DNA of 64,000 nucleotides. Origin: Cladopsammia gracilis. Lineage: Eukaryota > Cnidaria > Anthozoa > Scleractinia > Dendrophylliidae. Under the pieces are notes generated by a model. It was not told the DNA's origin. It was given only the letters and a program-made list of their open reading frames with translations, and did no database searches. The stretch lies in NCBI GenBank assembly GCA_022457155.1, contig JAJGOT010000037.1:124001-188000 (forward strand), written 5' to 3'. A program made the position numbers and the translations under genes. This document shows, piece after piece, positions 33,738 through 48,700 of the stretch (the stretch's first letter is position 1; each line of letters opens with the position of its first letter).

Positions 33738-36700
33738 TTACGATCTTAAAGCTTTAAAATGATTGAAAAGGCTCAAAATGCGTGGATCCAGATCAGATGT
33801 GAACAGAAGTGTTTCAAGTGAGCTCAAGTATTGGAAAACTTGTTCATAATTCTGAAATCAAAAGAAACAAGATATGTAAGGAACAAAATAAATCAACATA
33901 ACTCACAATATTGCAATTGGTAGCACTTGAGCAACATGTAATAATTAAAGGGGCTATGTCGCAAGGTGAGTCCGCGCAATGAGTTCCTGTCATTTGACGT
34001 CACCTGACGTCACACATGTCAAATCTCTTTTGTTCCCTCCCGGATCGCGGCAAGTTTTATCGCACTTGCGCTCGTGTCGCTTTTAAATTCCTCCCCAACT
34101 TCCACCACTACTGGAAGACATCAAATTTTTCGAAGGTACGACTAACAAATCGCAGAAAAAATTTAACAAAAATCTAGCCAAGTAAATACTCTAACTAATT
34201 TGTAAACTTGAGATCTATTCTTCCATGCAATATGACGGGATGGAACGGATTGCAACGAATTCGACAGTAATGGCCGCCAACTTGATAAAAAGCCACCGGA
34301 CGTTTTTCAAGTTGTTAGTACCCAGTAATCACCCGCCATCCTCGCGACATAGCCCCTTTAACCATACCGCATCTCTGGTTGAATATGTTAACACTGAGTG
34401 GCGTATACTGTGTTCACATTAGAGTAAACATGTTTAGAGTAAACATGTTTCAGCGAACACGTTTCCCGTAAACATGTTTGCGATTTCTCTGCTTACATTA
34501 GTTGTAAATTTCAAACCACGTTTCATGCCTGGTTCTATATGCTGTTTTACGGAACAGCCATAAGCTCACATAAATTCTTTATAATTACGCATGAACCAAA
34601 AAAAATAGACTTCGAATTTGCTGTTGCGTGATTTTGTGCTTTAATCTCACTTATTAAGCCCTTCGGGAACCAAGGGCAATGCAGTGTTTAACAAGTAGTT
34701 AGAGCAGTTTTCAATTGAGTGTCGAAAGTAATTACACAATTGCTTTGGTTTTGCATTGCTACGCTTTGTGATTGGCTAAAAAATCTCGCGCCACTTTCTC
34801 GACCAATCAGAAGTAAAACCAAAACCAATCGTGACTTGCTCGCACGCGTTTTCCCGCGCTTGGCGCCGCCGACATGAAATTGCTTCGAGCTCTGATTGGT
34901 TCATTTGATTGTTTACGACTGCTGTGATTGGTCAGAGTAATTACTTTGGTTTTGGTTTTACGACACTCAATTGAAAACAGCTCAAATAGACCATATTTGC
35001 ATTCCTGGTAGTCCAGTCGAGGCTCATGCAGAGCAATCTTTTCACATGCAAATATTTTAATGATATTCCCGCACACGAACCTCCATTACAAGCTTGTTCC
35101 AGTTTAATACCGAAAATACGAATATGGTCTTTTCGAAACTGTATCTCGTGAGGTTCAATTATGCTCAGAATAAATATGATCTGAACACGATTCGCTCAAA
35201 GCGCCACCTGAAACTTTTCATAGCGAAACATGATCCATTCGTGAACAGACTAAACAGGTCTAGCGCCCTAGCGTGAACACAGCATAGGTCACTTTGAAGG
35301 GAAGAGCAATTAGCAAAAATGTCTGAAATTCAGCTAACGTTAGAAAGGTGCAAAATCTTTAACACAAACAAAAACTTTTAAGCAACAATTCCTACTGCAT
35401 TTAACTAATATCTATATTCTCTCTCTCCAAATTATTTTGCAGTTGCATTTTAATTTGACGAATTTATGAACCACTGGTAGTTAATCTATTAGCTGTCCAC
35501 AAGTGCACTACTGAATGGGGACACTATTAAAGCCTGGTTTTCATATAATCGCAACGATCGGATCCAAAAAGTCCCCAAAAGCATTGCACCCCAAAGCCTT
35601 GTATCCCATAATGCACTTAAAGTTTATCGGATCTGGGCCTACTCGACGTTTCCTTGCGATCGCTGCGATCATCTGGAAACCTGAGGTCTCAGCGATCGCA
35701 AGGATCGCAAGAATCGCAGCGATCGTCGATCGTAACGTTCGCTGCGATCGTTGCGATTATATGGAAACCAGGCTTTAAATAAATTTATATTCGATAAAAA
35801 TGTACAAAATTGTCCCAATTGCGATTCGGGCCTTATCTAAAGCCTGGTTTCCATATAATCGCAACGATCGCAAGGATCACAGCGATCGCAGAAAAAAATG
35901 TTGTGCTACCCTTGCGATCATATGGAAACCAAAACGTTGCGATCCTTGCGATTGCGATCGCAATCGCAACGATCGCAAGGATCGCAAGGATCGCAACGTT
36001 TTGGTTTCCATATGATCGCAAGGGTCGCAAGAATCGTAGCGATCGTCGATCGTAATGATCGTTGCGATTATATGGAAAGCAGGTTTAAGAAAATAATTCC
36101 ATTGTTTCATTTGTTTACTTTTGACGAGTTTTATAAAACCACTCTATTATTGGAGTAATTAATAACATACCGTGATTAACACTTCTCGAAGTCTTTCTGT
36201 GGTGTACTTGAACCACTGTGTGTTGACATCCGACTGTTGTTGTTCTGAACGAACAATGTGTTCCGTCAGGATCATAATAAAACGCTGAAATTCATTAAAA
36301 CACAAGTCAAACGGTTGTCTGACAAACTGAAACAATCGAAGGCGAACTGGGTGCATAACCAACTCAGGTTAGTGACACGGTTCTGTGTGTGCGTGTGTTT
36401 CCTTTTTCACAAAAACCTTGTCTATTTAACATTTACGTCAAATTCTGCCAGTCGGCCGAAATATGAAACCCAACACTGAAACTACACGACTTGTCAAACC
36501 TGAACAGAAAAACAGACACCTGAACAGTCAACTAATTCTTACTAAAACTAGTTTAAACTATGAACATGAAACCGTAACATGAAATCGTATACCTATTAAC
36601 GAGGTTTGATGACGAGTGAAACACTTTCTTGTAACAACCACTGTTGTTCTTCAGACTTAACTGTTAATTCTTTTTCAAGTGGCCTTTAATTAATTTTTTT

Positions 36701-39700
36701 AAATTGTTTTTGGTCGAGCGTTATTCGTGGTTCAAAAATTTTCTGTTTTATGTCTTTCTGCAGAAGAATGTTATGATCAATGAGATCTAAGCTTTTGGAA
36801 ACATCCACACACAAAAAACAATAACAAAAACGAAACAAACAAAAAAAGCTCCTAGCACCAGCACTGCCATTTACAAGGGTTTCATAGACCGGTTGGAGCA
36901 TGCACACCACGGCATCTATTGTGGAATGGTCAATACACTTGTATTGAAGGTCTTTGACACACGAACCCTACTATAACCATTGCGATGGTGCACGTTAGCG
37001 AGACAGGTCACAGAGAGGTGTCAGAGGTTTTATATATGTCAAGGAGACATTACCTTGGGGACTGGATTTACAATAGAGCTTCTGAAAAATTCTGTAACAT
37101 GAAGTAGCCTGTTCCAGGCTCTCAGAAAGGGCACAAGCAAAGATGAAACGCGCGAGGAGTGGGTGAGGCGGCTCTCCCAAGTCGGCCCGCGATTATTTTC
37201 GCGTTCGCGGTTCGCTTTTTCCTTTTCCTTTTTCCTGGGTGAAGTCATTTACAAACCTAAGATTGTCGGGACCGGTCACTGACGGACTATCTTCAGGGTT
37301 GACAATGATATACATTTATCTCACCTGGAAAACAATAAGGAAGAGTTGCTTTTGTGCTCTCTGAGCATTTTCTAATTTTTCTGTAATTTCGTCCAGCTGT
37401 TGTTGCTGTTGATCCAGTTGCTCAGTAGCAGATATTCCAACTTTCGATTCTCCATTTTCTTCCTCTGCCTTAAAATACACAAAACAAAAAACTTAACACC
37501 TCTTCTTCTTCTTCCATTAAACTTGCCTCCTTCACTTCTGAAGATTTTCGCAAGCGTTAAAAATGTACATTCACAATAATAGCAGTAAAACTTAATTAAT
37601 AACAAATCAATAAATAAAGAAAGGAGTGGTCATGTCTAGTAATCAAGACTGGCAAGCCTCTGTTTAAAGGAGGCCAAGGTCGATGCTTGCACTACATCGT
37701 CTGGAAGACTGTTCCAATCTCTGATCGTTCTTGGGAAATAGGAGTAGAGATGGAAGTTCGTTTTTGATCTGGGACTTTGTAACTCAAAGAATTACAGTGC
37801 CTGCTCTTCCTTTGCATTGGTTCCATTCTATCCAACCCATCTGGAGCAACAAGACTGTGGTGAATTTTGAACATCATACATAGCCTCATGGCCCTCCTTC
37901 TGCTCTCTAGCGATTCCCAGCTCAACTGGTCTAACATATCACCGACGCTAGATGTTTGATGATATCTGTTTAAGGTAAACCTAGCTGCCCTGCGCTGAAC
38001 CATTTCCAATTTATAAATGTTTGACTTCGTATACGGATCCCACACTGTTGCGGCATACTCGATGGTAGGACGAACTAGCGCCTTATATGCTAGAGTCTTA
38101 AGAGTGACCGAACTTATTTTGAGATTTCTTCTCAAGAAACCCAAGGTGCTATTCGCCTTTTTTGTTACAGTATCAACATGTTTATTCCATCTCATGTCAG
38201 AAGACACAGTAACACCTAAATATTTAGTCGAGTCACAGGATGCCAAGACTTTACCATGGAGAACGTAGCCATGTTGAACGGTGTTCCGTTTGCATCCAAC
38301 ACGCAAGACTTCACACTTTTCAGGGTTAAATTCCATATCCCATACTCGTTCCCATTCAGCTAACTTATCAAGATCGCTTTGAAGTACAAGTGCATGGTCA
38401 CATTCGCGCTAGAACTTTTCTTGCTTGACCAATGTTCGTTTACCAAGCAAATTCCTAGCTCGTTACAGGTGTGACCGACCTAGCGCGGCACTGCTTGCTT
38501 GCTTGCTTGAAAAATAAGGCGGAGTAGGCAAATCTTCAAAAGATCCGCAGCTAAGCTTAAGAGCACTCTGTAGTGCTTGGTAAACCAATTTAATTGATTT
38601 TGTTCCGAATTAACCAATAAGTAGTGTTTTTTACATCATGACCTTTGTGGTTGACTAGAGGTTTCAGTCGTATTCTGAGCGTCACGCGTGAGGTTTGGAT
38701 TTTATATTCGTCGAGAAAAAGTTTTTTTACCTTGCATTTAAGAATATCAAAAACGCCTTCGCCTTATGACCATACCAGTGCATCGCCAATCGCGTTAAGC
38801 GAACTTCCAATTTTTACTAATTATACAGGTACTTTACCACCGCCGCTGCCGCCGCATGCCACGTTTTCTCGACCATTCGTCGAAGGTTTTGTACCGAGCA
38901 TTTCTATACATCCCGCTATGGCTACTGTTCCACGTACAGTTTCATCCAAAGCCGAGAAGAGTGGCAAAAGTGCACTTTCCCCGTTAGTTGCAACGAGTGA
39001 AGCGAATACGTCGTACAGCTTTCAGGCGACAGCTTTATATTCACAAGGCGGAGAAGAAAGGACAGACTTCTCCTTCGACATATAGCCCTGAATCTTCCTA
39101 GACGTGAACGCAATTGATATAACATAAAATAGAAAACCAAAAGTACCAGATGGACATTCATTGCGTTTAACAGGCAACTCAAGCAAGCGGTGGATTTACA
39201 ATGTGACCACGATGCACTTGCTCCGGCTTGCTTGACTGACGTCATAAGCAAGCATGCTTGGCGGCGATCGAAAGGGCGAATGTGACCAAGGGGTTAGTTT
39301 GGCTTTAATGCCCGGCTAACATGAAACACCTCATGTATTTTTGCACAATGCTAACAGCCACGAACGTTATGTAATAAAATATGAACGAAAGTTCTGAAGT
39401 TTATTTGTAAGAATACTAACAACTTTGATGCAGAATACTAGTAAGGTTCATTTTAAGTTTCGACACAGATGATATTAAAAAGGAAAGTAGCAAAATCACT
39501 GACCTGTTTTTTAGCTTTTTCTTCCAATTTTATGACTTTCTCTTTGGCTTCCTTCACTTCCGCTGACACCTAGACACAAAGGTGTTGCATTTTTATTGGA
39601 GAACTTCTGGAGATTGATTTCTCAAACTAACTCCGCCAATTTAACAAAATCTACTGCTTTCATTCACGATCGACTGGCTGCACAAATACCATTGCCACTT

Positions 39701-42700
39701 TCACTCTCGTTACATTTTTCTCTACCAACCCAAATAGCAATAGAAAATAAATGGTATGAACCAAGGGCCACATTGTTGTAACATCAATTAGGCAAACCCT
39801 AAACAAGAATTAAAACATCACAGAGGATTTCATTTCTTTCCTGAAGCTAATGATGAAAATGGCGGAGATGATACATATGGTGGAGATCGCGGAGTTGGTG
39901 GAAATGGCGATGACGATGAAGATAATGAAGATAACGAAGTTGGTGCAGATAACGGAGTTGGTGCAGATGATGGAGTTGGTGCAGATGATGGAGTTGGTGC
40001 AGATAATGGAGTTGGTGCAGATAATGAAGTTGGTGCAGATAATGGAGTTGGTGCAGATAATGGAATTGGTGCAGATAATGGAATTGGTGCAGATAATGGA
40101 GTTGGTGCAGATGATGGAGTTGGTGCAGATGATGGAGTTGGTGCAGATGATGGAGTTGGTGCAGATGATGGAGTTGGTGCAGATGATGGAGTTGGTGCAG
40201 ATAATGGAGTTTGTGCAGATAATGGAGTTGGTGCAGATAATGGAGTTGGTGCAGATGATGGAAATGGCGACGGTGAGGGAGACAACGAAGTTGGTAGAGG
40301 TAATGGAGATGGTGGAAATGGTTACGACGATGGAGATAACGAAATTGGTAGACATAATGGAGATTGTGGAAATAGTGACGATAACGGAGATAATGATGTT
40401 GGTCGAGTATAATGGAGATAATCGAGTTAGTGAAGAAAATGGAGTTGGTGGAGTTCAGTGACATGGTGGAGTTGCTGGAGGTAGTGGAACAAGTGGAGAT
40501 GACGACGATTATGGAGATGATGTAGATGGAGTCAGTGGAGACGATGAACCAAGTGAAAAGGTGCAGATAATGGAGACGGAGAAAATCGTGGGATGATGGA
40601 GTTGGTGGAAATGATTTGAGTGGTGCAGATGATGGAGACGTTGAAAAATGTGGGATGATTGAAATGACGGTGCTTCAACAAGTTTTATAACTTTTCACAT
40701 GCTCTTGTAACATAAATACCTTATTAGTGTGTTTGCTCATTTTCTTTAACGTACTTGTCATAATTTCCCACACATACAGCCTAGAATGAGAAACCAAAGA
40801 AGCAATGGGTATGTCGTGGATGACTGACTTGGTCTGACACAAACAGAAAAGTCGAGAAAACATGCCTGTTTGTATGGTATGTTTTCAGCTATCATCAAGC
40901 ACAATGACTGAAATATTATTGACGTACCAGTGGGGTATCCCCTTCATCCCCCCATATGCAAACTAATTATTGTGAAGCTTACAAAAGGACTCGGTCTTAT
41001 CACCAATCTGTTAAACCTTGAGGAATAGCGTTTTAAAGATAATGATCATATACTCTTGTAAAGCTTCAAATAAAGGGCAAAGGGAAAATAACAATATCCT
41101 TGGATAGAACAGCGCTAGACCGTCAGCTTCTTCTGCGCAACAAATTCTTTTTGATGGATATGTTGTAGTTAATTTTTTATTTCAGGTAATTTTTGGGCGC
41201 TTTCCATTCAACCAAAAATTCCGGAAATTCCGGGTTGGGAAGCGAATGGAACGTAAATTTCCCGGAATAAAATTCCGGAGTTTTAGGACAACCTCGCGAG
41301 GTTGTCCTAAAATTCCGGAAAATCGGAACAACCGGAAAATACCGTTCCATTCGACCATTCCTGCTCGGCCCAGTTTCTCCGAGCCGGAATCGAACGTGTC
41401 CGCATGGTCAAGATGGCGTCTCAATATCAGTGCACGGCGTGTTTGTTTTTCACCGAAAGCCTACAGCTTTTACTCGAGCAAGATTGCTCACGTAACATAG
41501 CTAGTATAACACAGAAATGGCCACAGCTAGGACTGGTAAGTAGCACAGAAATGCTTATAAGCTTATGTATTAAACGAATGACACAATGTAATATAAAGTC
41601 AAGAGCACAAAGTAGTCGCCGACTCGATTTTTAAAAATTCCTTCGCAGGTAACAGCTATAGCTGCACTGAACAAAATAATATCCTCGTTCTCTGCTTAAA
41701 ATATCGGCGTTCGTTTCAACTTCAGAGTCATCGAACCACTCCAAAGCAAGTAAAAGAGGCAACGAGTCCGCCATTTGTTTTGCTTTGGTTTATTTGTATT
41801 TTCGCGCGAAACTTGGAACGTGATGGCCTGGAACAACCAACCGGAAAAAACTGTTCCATTCGCCACACGGAATACCCCGAATCTCAAACCGGAATTTTTG
41901 GTCGAATGGAAAGCGCCCTTTGTTTTTCCTTTGTTTCAAATTCATTAGCACATATTACCATACCCAAAAACAATGGAAAAATAAAACTTACCTGAGGTAA
42001 AAAATTAACTACAACAGATATACGTGCTTTTGGAACATTGGCCGAAAATTGGAGAGTGTAATCAGTGACATCTTTCCGACTATAAACTAGGTAAAAGAAC
42101 AAATTAAGCAAAGGGGCTTTTCATAAGAAAACTACGAGAATATAATTTACTTGTGGCCTTCTTGTACAGTCCTCCGAAGAATAACATGCACCAAAAAGCA
42201 ATTTGACCGAATTTCACTTATCCTACGTTAGTTCCGTTCTCCGTCTGTAAATTATCTTGCAATTCCACTGAGGTAAAAAAAATAAATACGAAAAAATGCT
42301 AGCGAACACAAAATATTTAAGGCAGTGGGATAAGCGCAAGATGGGGTAAACGTCGTGACTAACAGCACCAGTCGGTCATGATAACTTATGCAATAGTTAA
42401 ATCGAGAACAACAGGATATTGGAACACGATTGTGTGCAGGATTTAATGCTAAAAAATTACTGTGATTTAACTTATGGCGTAAAACACACATCTAATGCAA
42501 ATGAAGCTATAGCAGCTCAATTTTAAGAACTAAACGTGCATCCAATTCCATTCAACAAAACTCATCCTTAATATAATTAGAGCATTAGGTAACAAAAATT
42601 AAATAGACACTGAACGTAACACTTCTGCCATGCAGTTAACAGGTTGAAGAAGTTGTCTACATTTTTGATTTCCATTTGATGAGTGCAAAACGTCTTCAAA

Positions 42701-45700
42701 TCGTTATTTATGCAACCACATAATATGTCCAACCCAAGCTACATCTGTAGAAGTTTCATTCAATACTTTCATACATACTTTGTAAAGTTATCCTTCACGT
42801 CCTTGGAAAAAAGCCAGTTAACAACTGCTGAACAATCAATGATTTGCATGCGTACCAGCTTGTCTATCAACACCACCATGATCTGTTAATTAAAAAAAAA
42901 CATATATCAAAGACTGAAGAAAATAGGGATAGCACTTTTGGGAGTCTACTAAATCCAGCGGGTCATAACTTCAAACCTTACAGTGTTGCTACAGCAAAAA
43001 GGGAGAAAGGACTGAACAGTACAACAATTTGAACTATTCTAAGGGGTAAAGTCTACGTTTAACACTCACAATGTATTCACAAGTATTGTTACTTAAATCT
43101 ATGAAGTTCAAATTTCATGTAGACTGCAAAACAGTCGGTTTTTCCCTCTTAAGCCATGCTAGGTTTGAAGCAAGAGGCGCGAAGCGCCGATCCGCGCGGA
43201 GGAAAAAACCGACCGTATTTTTAGCGTCTCTCCCCAGTCTAACTCTACGTATCTACACTCGTTCCAGATCTTTTCGGTCGCGCACTTTTTTCGGAGTACT
43301 TGCGCAAAAATACGGACTGTTTTGCAGTCTAAATTTCATGTGACGAAAAGAAAGGAAGAAAATTTGTAATCTTTCTTACCACACTACCAGAATAACATGC
43401 ATTAAACTGTTATGCGAATACCACTACTGAAAATCAGTAAGCTATCTCAATGGTGTATAATTTGACTTTTCTGTAATAACCGAACGGATGAAAAAATACT
43501 ATCGCCGAATGAGCGAAGCCCAAAAAAGAACAAACAAAGTTGATCAACAAAGAAAAACAAGGTAAAGGTCAAAGAAGAAGTTTGGAGGTCAAAACTAGAA
43601 TTTGTACTCTATAGACAAGTGGGCAGTATATTACTAGAGCCACTTGGCCATCAATACTCAACTGTTAATGAGAGAAACATTTTAAGTAAACGTAGACCAA
43701 GACAGCCATAAATAAATAGATAATGCGAGTCACACAAAATTGGACACATTCACACACGCAGAAACATTTTGAATGATAGAACATGTGCTATATCTTACAT
43801 TATGCAATATCATCCTCTCAAAAGAAAACAAAACATGCTGCTCTGAAGCAATTTTGATGTCACGAACCTGGGGATGGGTAGACCAAAACTCGTTCACCAT
43901 CTTCAAACAGTGGATCTGGGCTTCTTCATTCACAATAATGTTCTTAAGAAGTTTATGGAACCTGAAATATGTTTCACAATTAGCCTGAAAGTGACGAAAG
44001 AAACTTCTGGAATTTGTAAACTAAACTTAAAAATAACCTTTAAAATTAGGAAAAGAGAAAAATTGGGGGGAAAAGGGGGGTGGGGGGGGGGCAGTAACTA
44101 TCTTTTAGGTCGAGAAGACTTGTCTACATTTTGGATTTTCATTTGATGAGTGCAAAATGTCCTCAAATAAATACTGATACAACCACATTGTATATCATTT
44201 GTTACGTCAGTCACTTAAGGATAGTACCGTTTTGCCTTCGAAGATTGTAGAAGTCAGTGAAAATGACGTCTCTTTTGCATAACCGCAACTTAACAAGCCA
44301 CAAAAGTTAAGAAGATCAAGTAAATTTTCCTTTTTTTAATGTTCCAATGTTTGAATACGTAATCGAAAAAATTAGTTACCAGCAGACAATATCCCAAATC
44401 GCAAAAAAATGTTCCCACAAAATACGAAAAATTTCAAATCAGCAACTAAGTAACAGAAATCAGGATGGGTGCAAGTTCTTCTTGGCAGCAGCGCTTACGG
44501 TAAAAGATTGCACAGTTCTCCATTGAGTAAACTGTTGCAAAGAATACATCAAGGATAGCAATCTGAATGATGTACAATAATGTCAACACAGGTGTTTTTG
44601 TGAGTTGACCATCCAAATACGTCAAAGAGGTTAACTTTGGCTGTCCATTTTAGTAAGTTGTGAATCAAGAGGAAAGTATACTTGACCTACACACTAGCTT
44701 GTACCACAATTATTATTAAGAGGTATTTCTTGCATCCTTACTTGGTCAGAGCACTGAAAGAATGGCTGAATGACTTGGAGCCAAGTTTCAGTACAACTTG
44801 CATCAAGACCTCCAGTCTCAACAGTGGGAATGTATGGTCAATTACTGGCACTAAACATGTAGAAAAAACATTATTACATCTTAACAAGGCCTAAAAAGGC
44901 CAAAAAAGATGAGCAGTCGGTGGTTTCCCCTTCTGTAGCACATAACATACAGGATTCGTAGGGCCTTCACTGTGCATTCATAGACCTCTTTCATAATGGC
45001 GGCGGATTTATTTATTCTTTTATATGTATGTTAATCAGCCTTAGTGGCATCGTTAGCGTGTGCAAAATTCAAAAGAATTTTTACTCTAAAATGAGGCCAG
45101 TGAGGCTAATTAACATACATATAAAAGAATAAATAAATCGGCCGCCATTATGAAAGAGGTATATCCCATGTGCTTTTCACTCAGTGGATCTTCCTCTCAC
45201 CCTATTGGTTGTTGGCATTTGAGTAACTATTCAGGTAAGTTTCTTCTTTGTACTGAATTCTACTCCATTCCTAAACTTCTACCTTTTCTTGTGACAGCTG
45301 ATTTTGCCTTTATAAACTGACAATACATTGCTAACAATACCATCAGTGTTGAAATCCTCCTGGCCAGTGGCATTTGCAGGTATATTGTTTAAAATGGTTT
45401 GGAGATCATCCACATCTTTCTTTGCTTTAATAGCTTCCACAAGCTGCTTGGCAATATCTGCTCCTGGAATCTCTCCTGTTGACCATAAGTTGTATTAAAA
45501 CATATGACTCAAGGCATGCTTGTTTGTGATCACCATTCACATTTGATAGAATGGAATAAGTATGTCCAAAGTTATCCCCTGAACACTTTTAGGAAGGAAT
45601 AGGTCTGGAACATCAATAAATGTAATGTTACCAAGTTATTTCTCATGTTCCCATAATTCTGTTATGTTGTATCGTTTACATGGTTCGTACAACTTCAGAC

Positions 45701-48700
45701 AAATAAAATTCAAGGACTTTTCAAGGACAAAAAATAGTTTTCAAGGACTATGGTTTATTTACGAAATCGAAACTATTTGTCCCCTGGTGCATGAAATTGA
45801 GGCAAAGATTACAATTTTGCTTCATGTACGCATTCACGTATTATGCCGACATTTTCGCTAGTTATTTTCGGATTTTAAAAGTCGCTGGTAGCCAGTTGTT
45901 TCGGAGCAAAAACATTTAATTTATCAAAAAGGTGATAGGGCGTACACAAAGTCTTAAATTTCAAGGACTTTGCAATACCTAATAAAGAAATCAAGTACTT
46001 TTCAAGGACCTTAACCAAATTAAGGACTTTTCAAGACGACTGCTAAAATTCAAGACCTTTTCAAGATTGTACGAACCATGGTTTATGATTTATGCTATTT
46101 TTCCCGACAACGTTTCTTCATTTAGGTGTATATAAATATATAAATCATCCTGTTTCCAATAATACATTACATTGTAATAAATATATAAATATTTTTATTG
46201 TTCTACCAATATCTGAAAAATGGAGGTTTTTATGGCTTGGTTGGAATCCTTTCATTGAATTAAATTCATATGGTACTGTCCATGTAATTTTTATACTTAT
46301 AGCGGAGCTCTCGAGGGCCGAAGGCCCGCTCGCGGAGCTCCATACTCATAGAACCATGCCCGTCATTTTTTCATGGTCATGGCTAGCGGAATGTTTCGCG
46401 AGCGAGTCCGTCGCGCAGGGTTAGCTCACAGGCGCGTCCGTCGCCCAACATGCGAACACATGCGCGTACGACATCGCGCAAGTGCTTGGTTTCGTATTAT
46501 TTGGAGTAATAACATACATTTAAAATATTCAAAATGGAAAGCGAAAGCTTTAAAGAATACTCAGAAGCCGTTATAATGGAAAAAGAAGAGTGTTGCGGGA
46601 TGAAATCTTGCTTCGATGAACTTCGTAGGTTTTAAGCAATGCGGAGCGATATTTCTTCTTCGGAAGTCAGAACCGAAGAAGCGGAGTTTTAAAGAATTTC
46701 CAAGCAACAGAGGGACTTAAACGTAAAACAAATTACATTTTCCGATGGGAATTTATGTTGAGATCAATTTGTGATTGACTTTTTCTTTGTGTTCTTGTTG
46801 GTTTTGGAGAAATGTTTATAAAACGTGCTCAAATTCAGTCGTATTGATATATTGAATTTCATCGAGGACAGCTCCTCCGCGATGCGCTCATGGTACACGT
46901 TTTAACTTTTAAACATAAACGGCTAAACTACAGAATGCAGGGCCACTTTTGAACAAGTATTACCTCAAAATGGGTATTTGAATAAAATTTTTCAAAAGAA
47001 GATTTTGTTGTCCATTTTTATGAGTTTGTTGACAATTCATTCATCATATAGATTGAAAAGCGTCTTATGTAAACAAAACAAGACATGGATTTAATAGTTC
47101 TAACTTCACTCGCGTCGCCTTATGCAAAGATGTCTGTGTGTTGTTTGCAATTTAGATTTCCGAATAAGTTTCTCGGGCAATTTTCGATACGCAACAGGTA
47201 TATTTTATTCGGAAATTAGTCATACTAGTTATTCTGTGAGCCTTTGTACGGTCTAAATGTTATGGCAGACGGTCGCGTAATAAGTTTTTGAGAATTGCTA
47301 AAATTGAAAAATAGCCTGGTCGTCAATCTTAATTCTTGTGCTTCCGACCTTTCACCTTAGTTAGGCTATCATCAGCTTTCTGTTCAGAGAGCTCCGCTGT
47401 TAGGCTAAGCGTATCTTTATAGCGGAGCACTTGCCAGGCCGAAGGCCTGGCTGCGCAGCTCCATACTCATAGAACCTACGCCGTGATTTTTCATGGTCAT
47501 GGCTAGCGGAATGTTTCGCGGGCGCGTGTCCGTCCGCCCGTGTTGGACAACATCCGGGATCTTAGCAATTTTGTTTTTCGCGCGGCCACACAGCCGTGAG
47601 CTCGGTAAACACTTAAGTTGTTTTCTTGTGCCTAGCGGAGAATTAAACTCGTTATTTCCTGCATTTTTTCGCGGTTTGCTACTCAAGACAGGGATACTAA
47701 TTAAGGTATACTCAGAAGCCGCTTTAGTGGAAAAAGACGAGCTTTCAGGGATAAAATCTTGCTTCGAGGAACTTCATGTATTACGTTTTTATCAATGCGG
47801 GAGATGATTAATTTTCAGAAACAGAAGCGGAGAATTGAATTTCCAAGCAAGCGAGGAACTTAAAGGTAAAACAGATTACAGTTTTCGATGAGAATTTATG
47901 TTGTTATCAATCTGTGAGTGACTTGTTATTAGTGTTATTGTTAGTTTTGGCGAATTGATTTTAAAACGTGCCTAAATTTAGTTGTATCGATCTCTTGAAT
48001 TTCATCGAAGAAAGCTTGAACTCGATGAGCTATAAATAAATGGTTCGCGTTTTGCTTTTCAACGTAAACTAATGGAGATTTGAATAAATTTTTTCGAAAG
48101 AAGATTGTGTTGTCCATTTTTATGTGTTTGTTCATTCATTAGATAGATTGAAAAGCGATTTTATGTAAACAAAACAAGACTTGAGTTTATAGTACAGTTC
48201 TATCTTCACTCGCATCGCCTTATGCAAATATGTTTGTGTATTTTTGCAATTTTTGATTTTCAAATCAGTTTCTCGGGCAATTTTTGACAAACATAAACTG
48301 TATTTTATTCGGAAACTAGTGGTACTATTTATTCTAGACAGAGAAAAGTTGTTTTTGTGAACTTTTGTACGGTCTATAAAAATGTACTGTGCAGACGGTC
48401 GCGTAATACTGTTTTTGAGAATGCTAAAATTGAAAATAGCCCGTTCGTCAATCTTAATTCTTGTGCTTCCAACCTTTCACCTTAGTTAAGTTTCACCTTA
48501 GTTAAGCTTGTTCAAAGTGCGACGCTGTTAGGCTTGGGCTATCTATATATATTATATATTACCCTTAAAAGCAAGCATATAGTACCTTGATCTGGTACAA
48601 ATCTGTAGTTAGGTAAGGGGGCTACAGGAAGGAGGCTATGCAGGCCTTCAGGAATGTTCTCAACCAGAAACTGATGGTATGACAACCTAAAAATAACAAC

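Noticed and set aside
38645..39085. 146-aa Pro/Ser-rich open frame as a host gene
   Set aside because: It lies entirely between the inverted ends of a transposable element, has no recognised domain and no splice-site support.
39810..40464. Three 150-205-aa open frames as genes
   Set aside because: All are readings of the same 18-bp tandem repeat on two strands.
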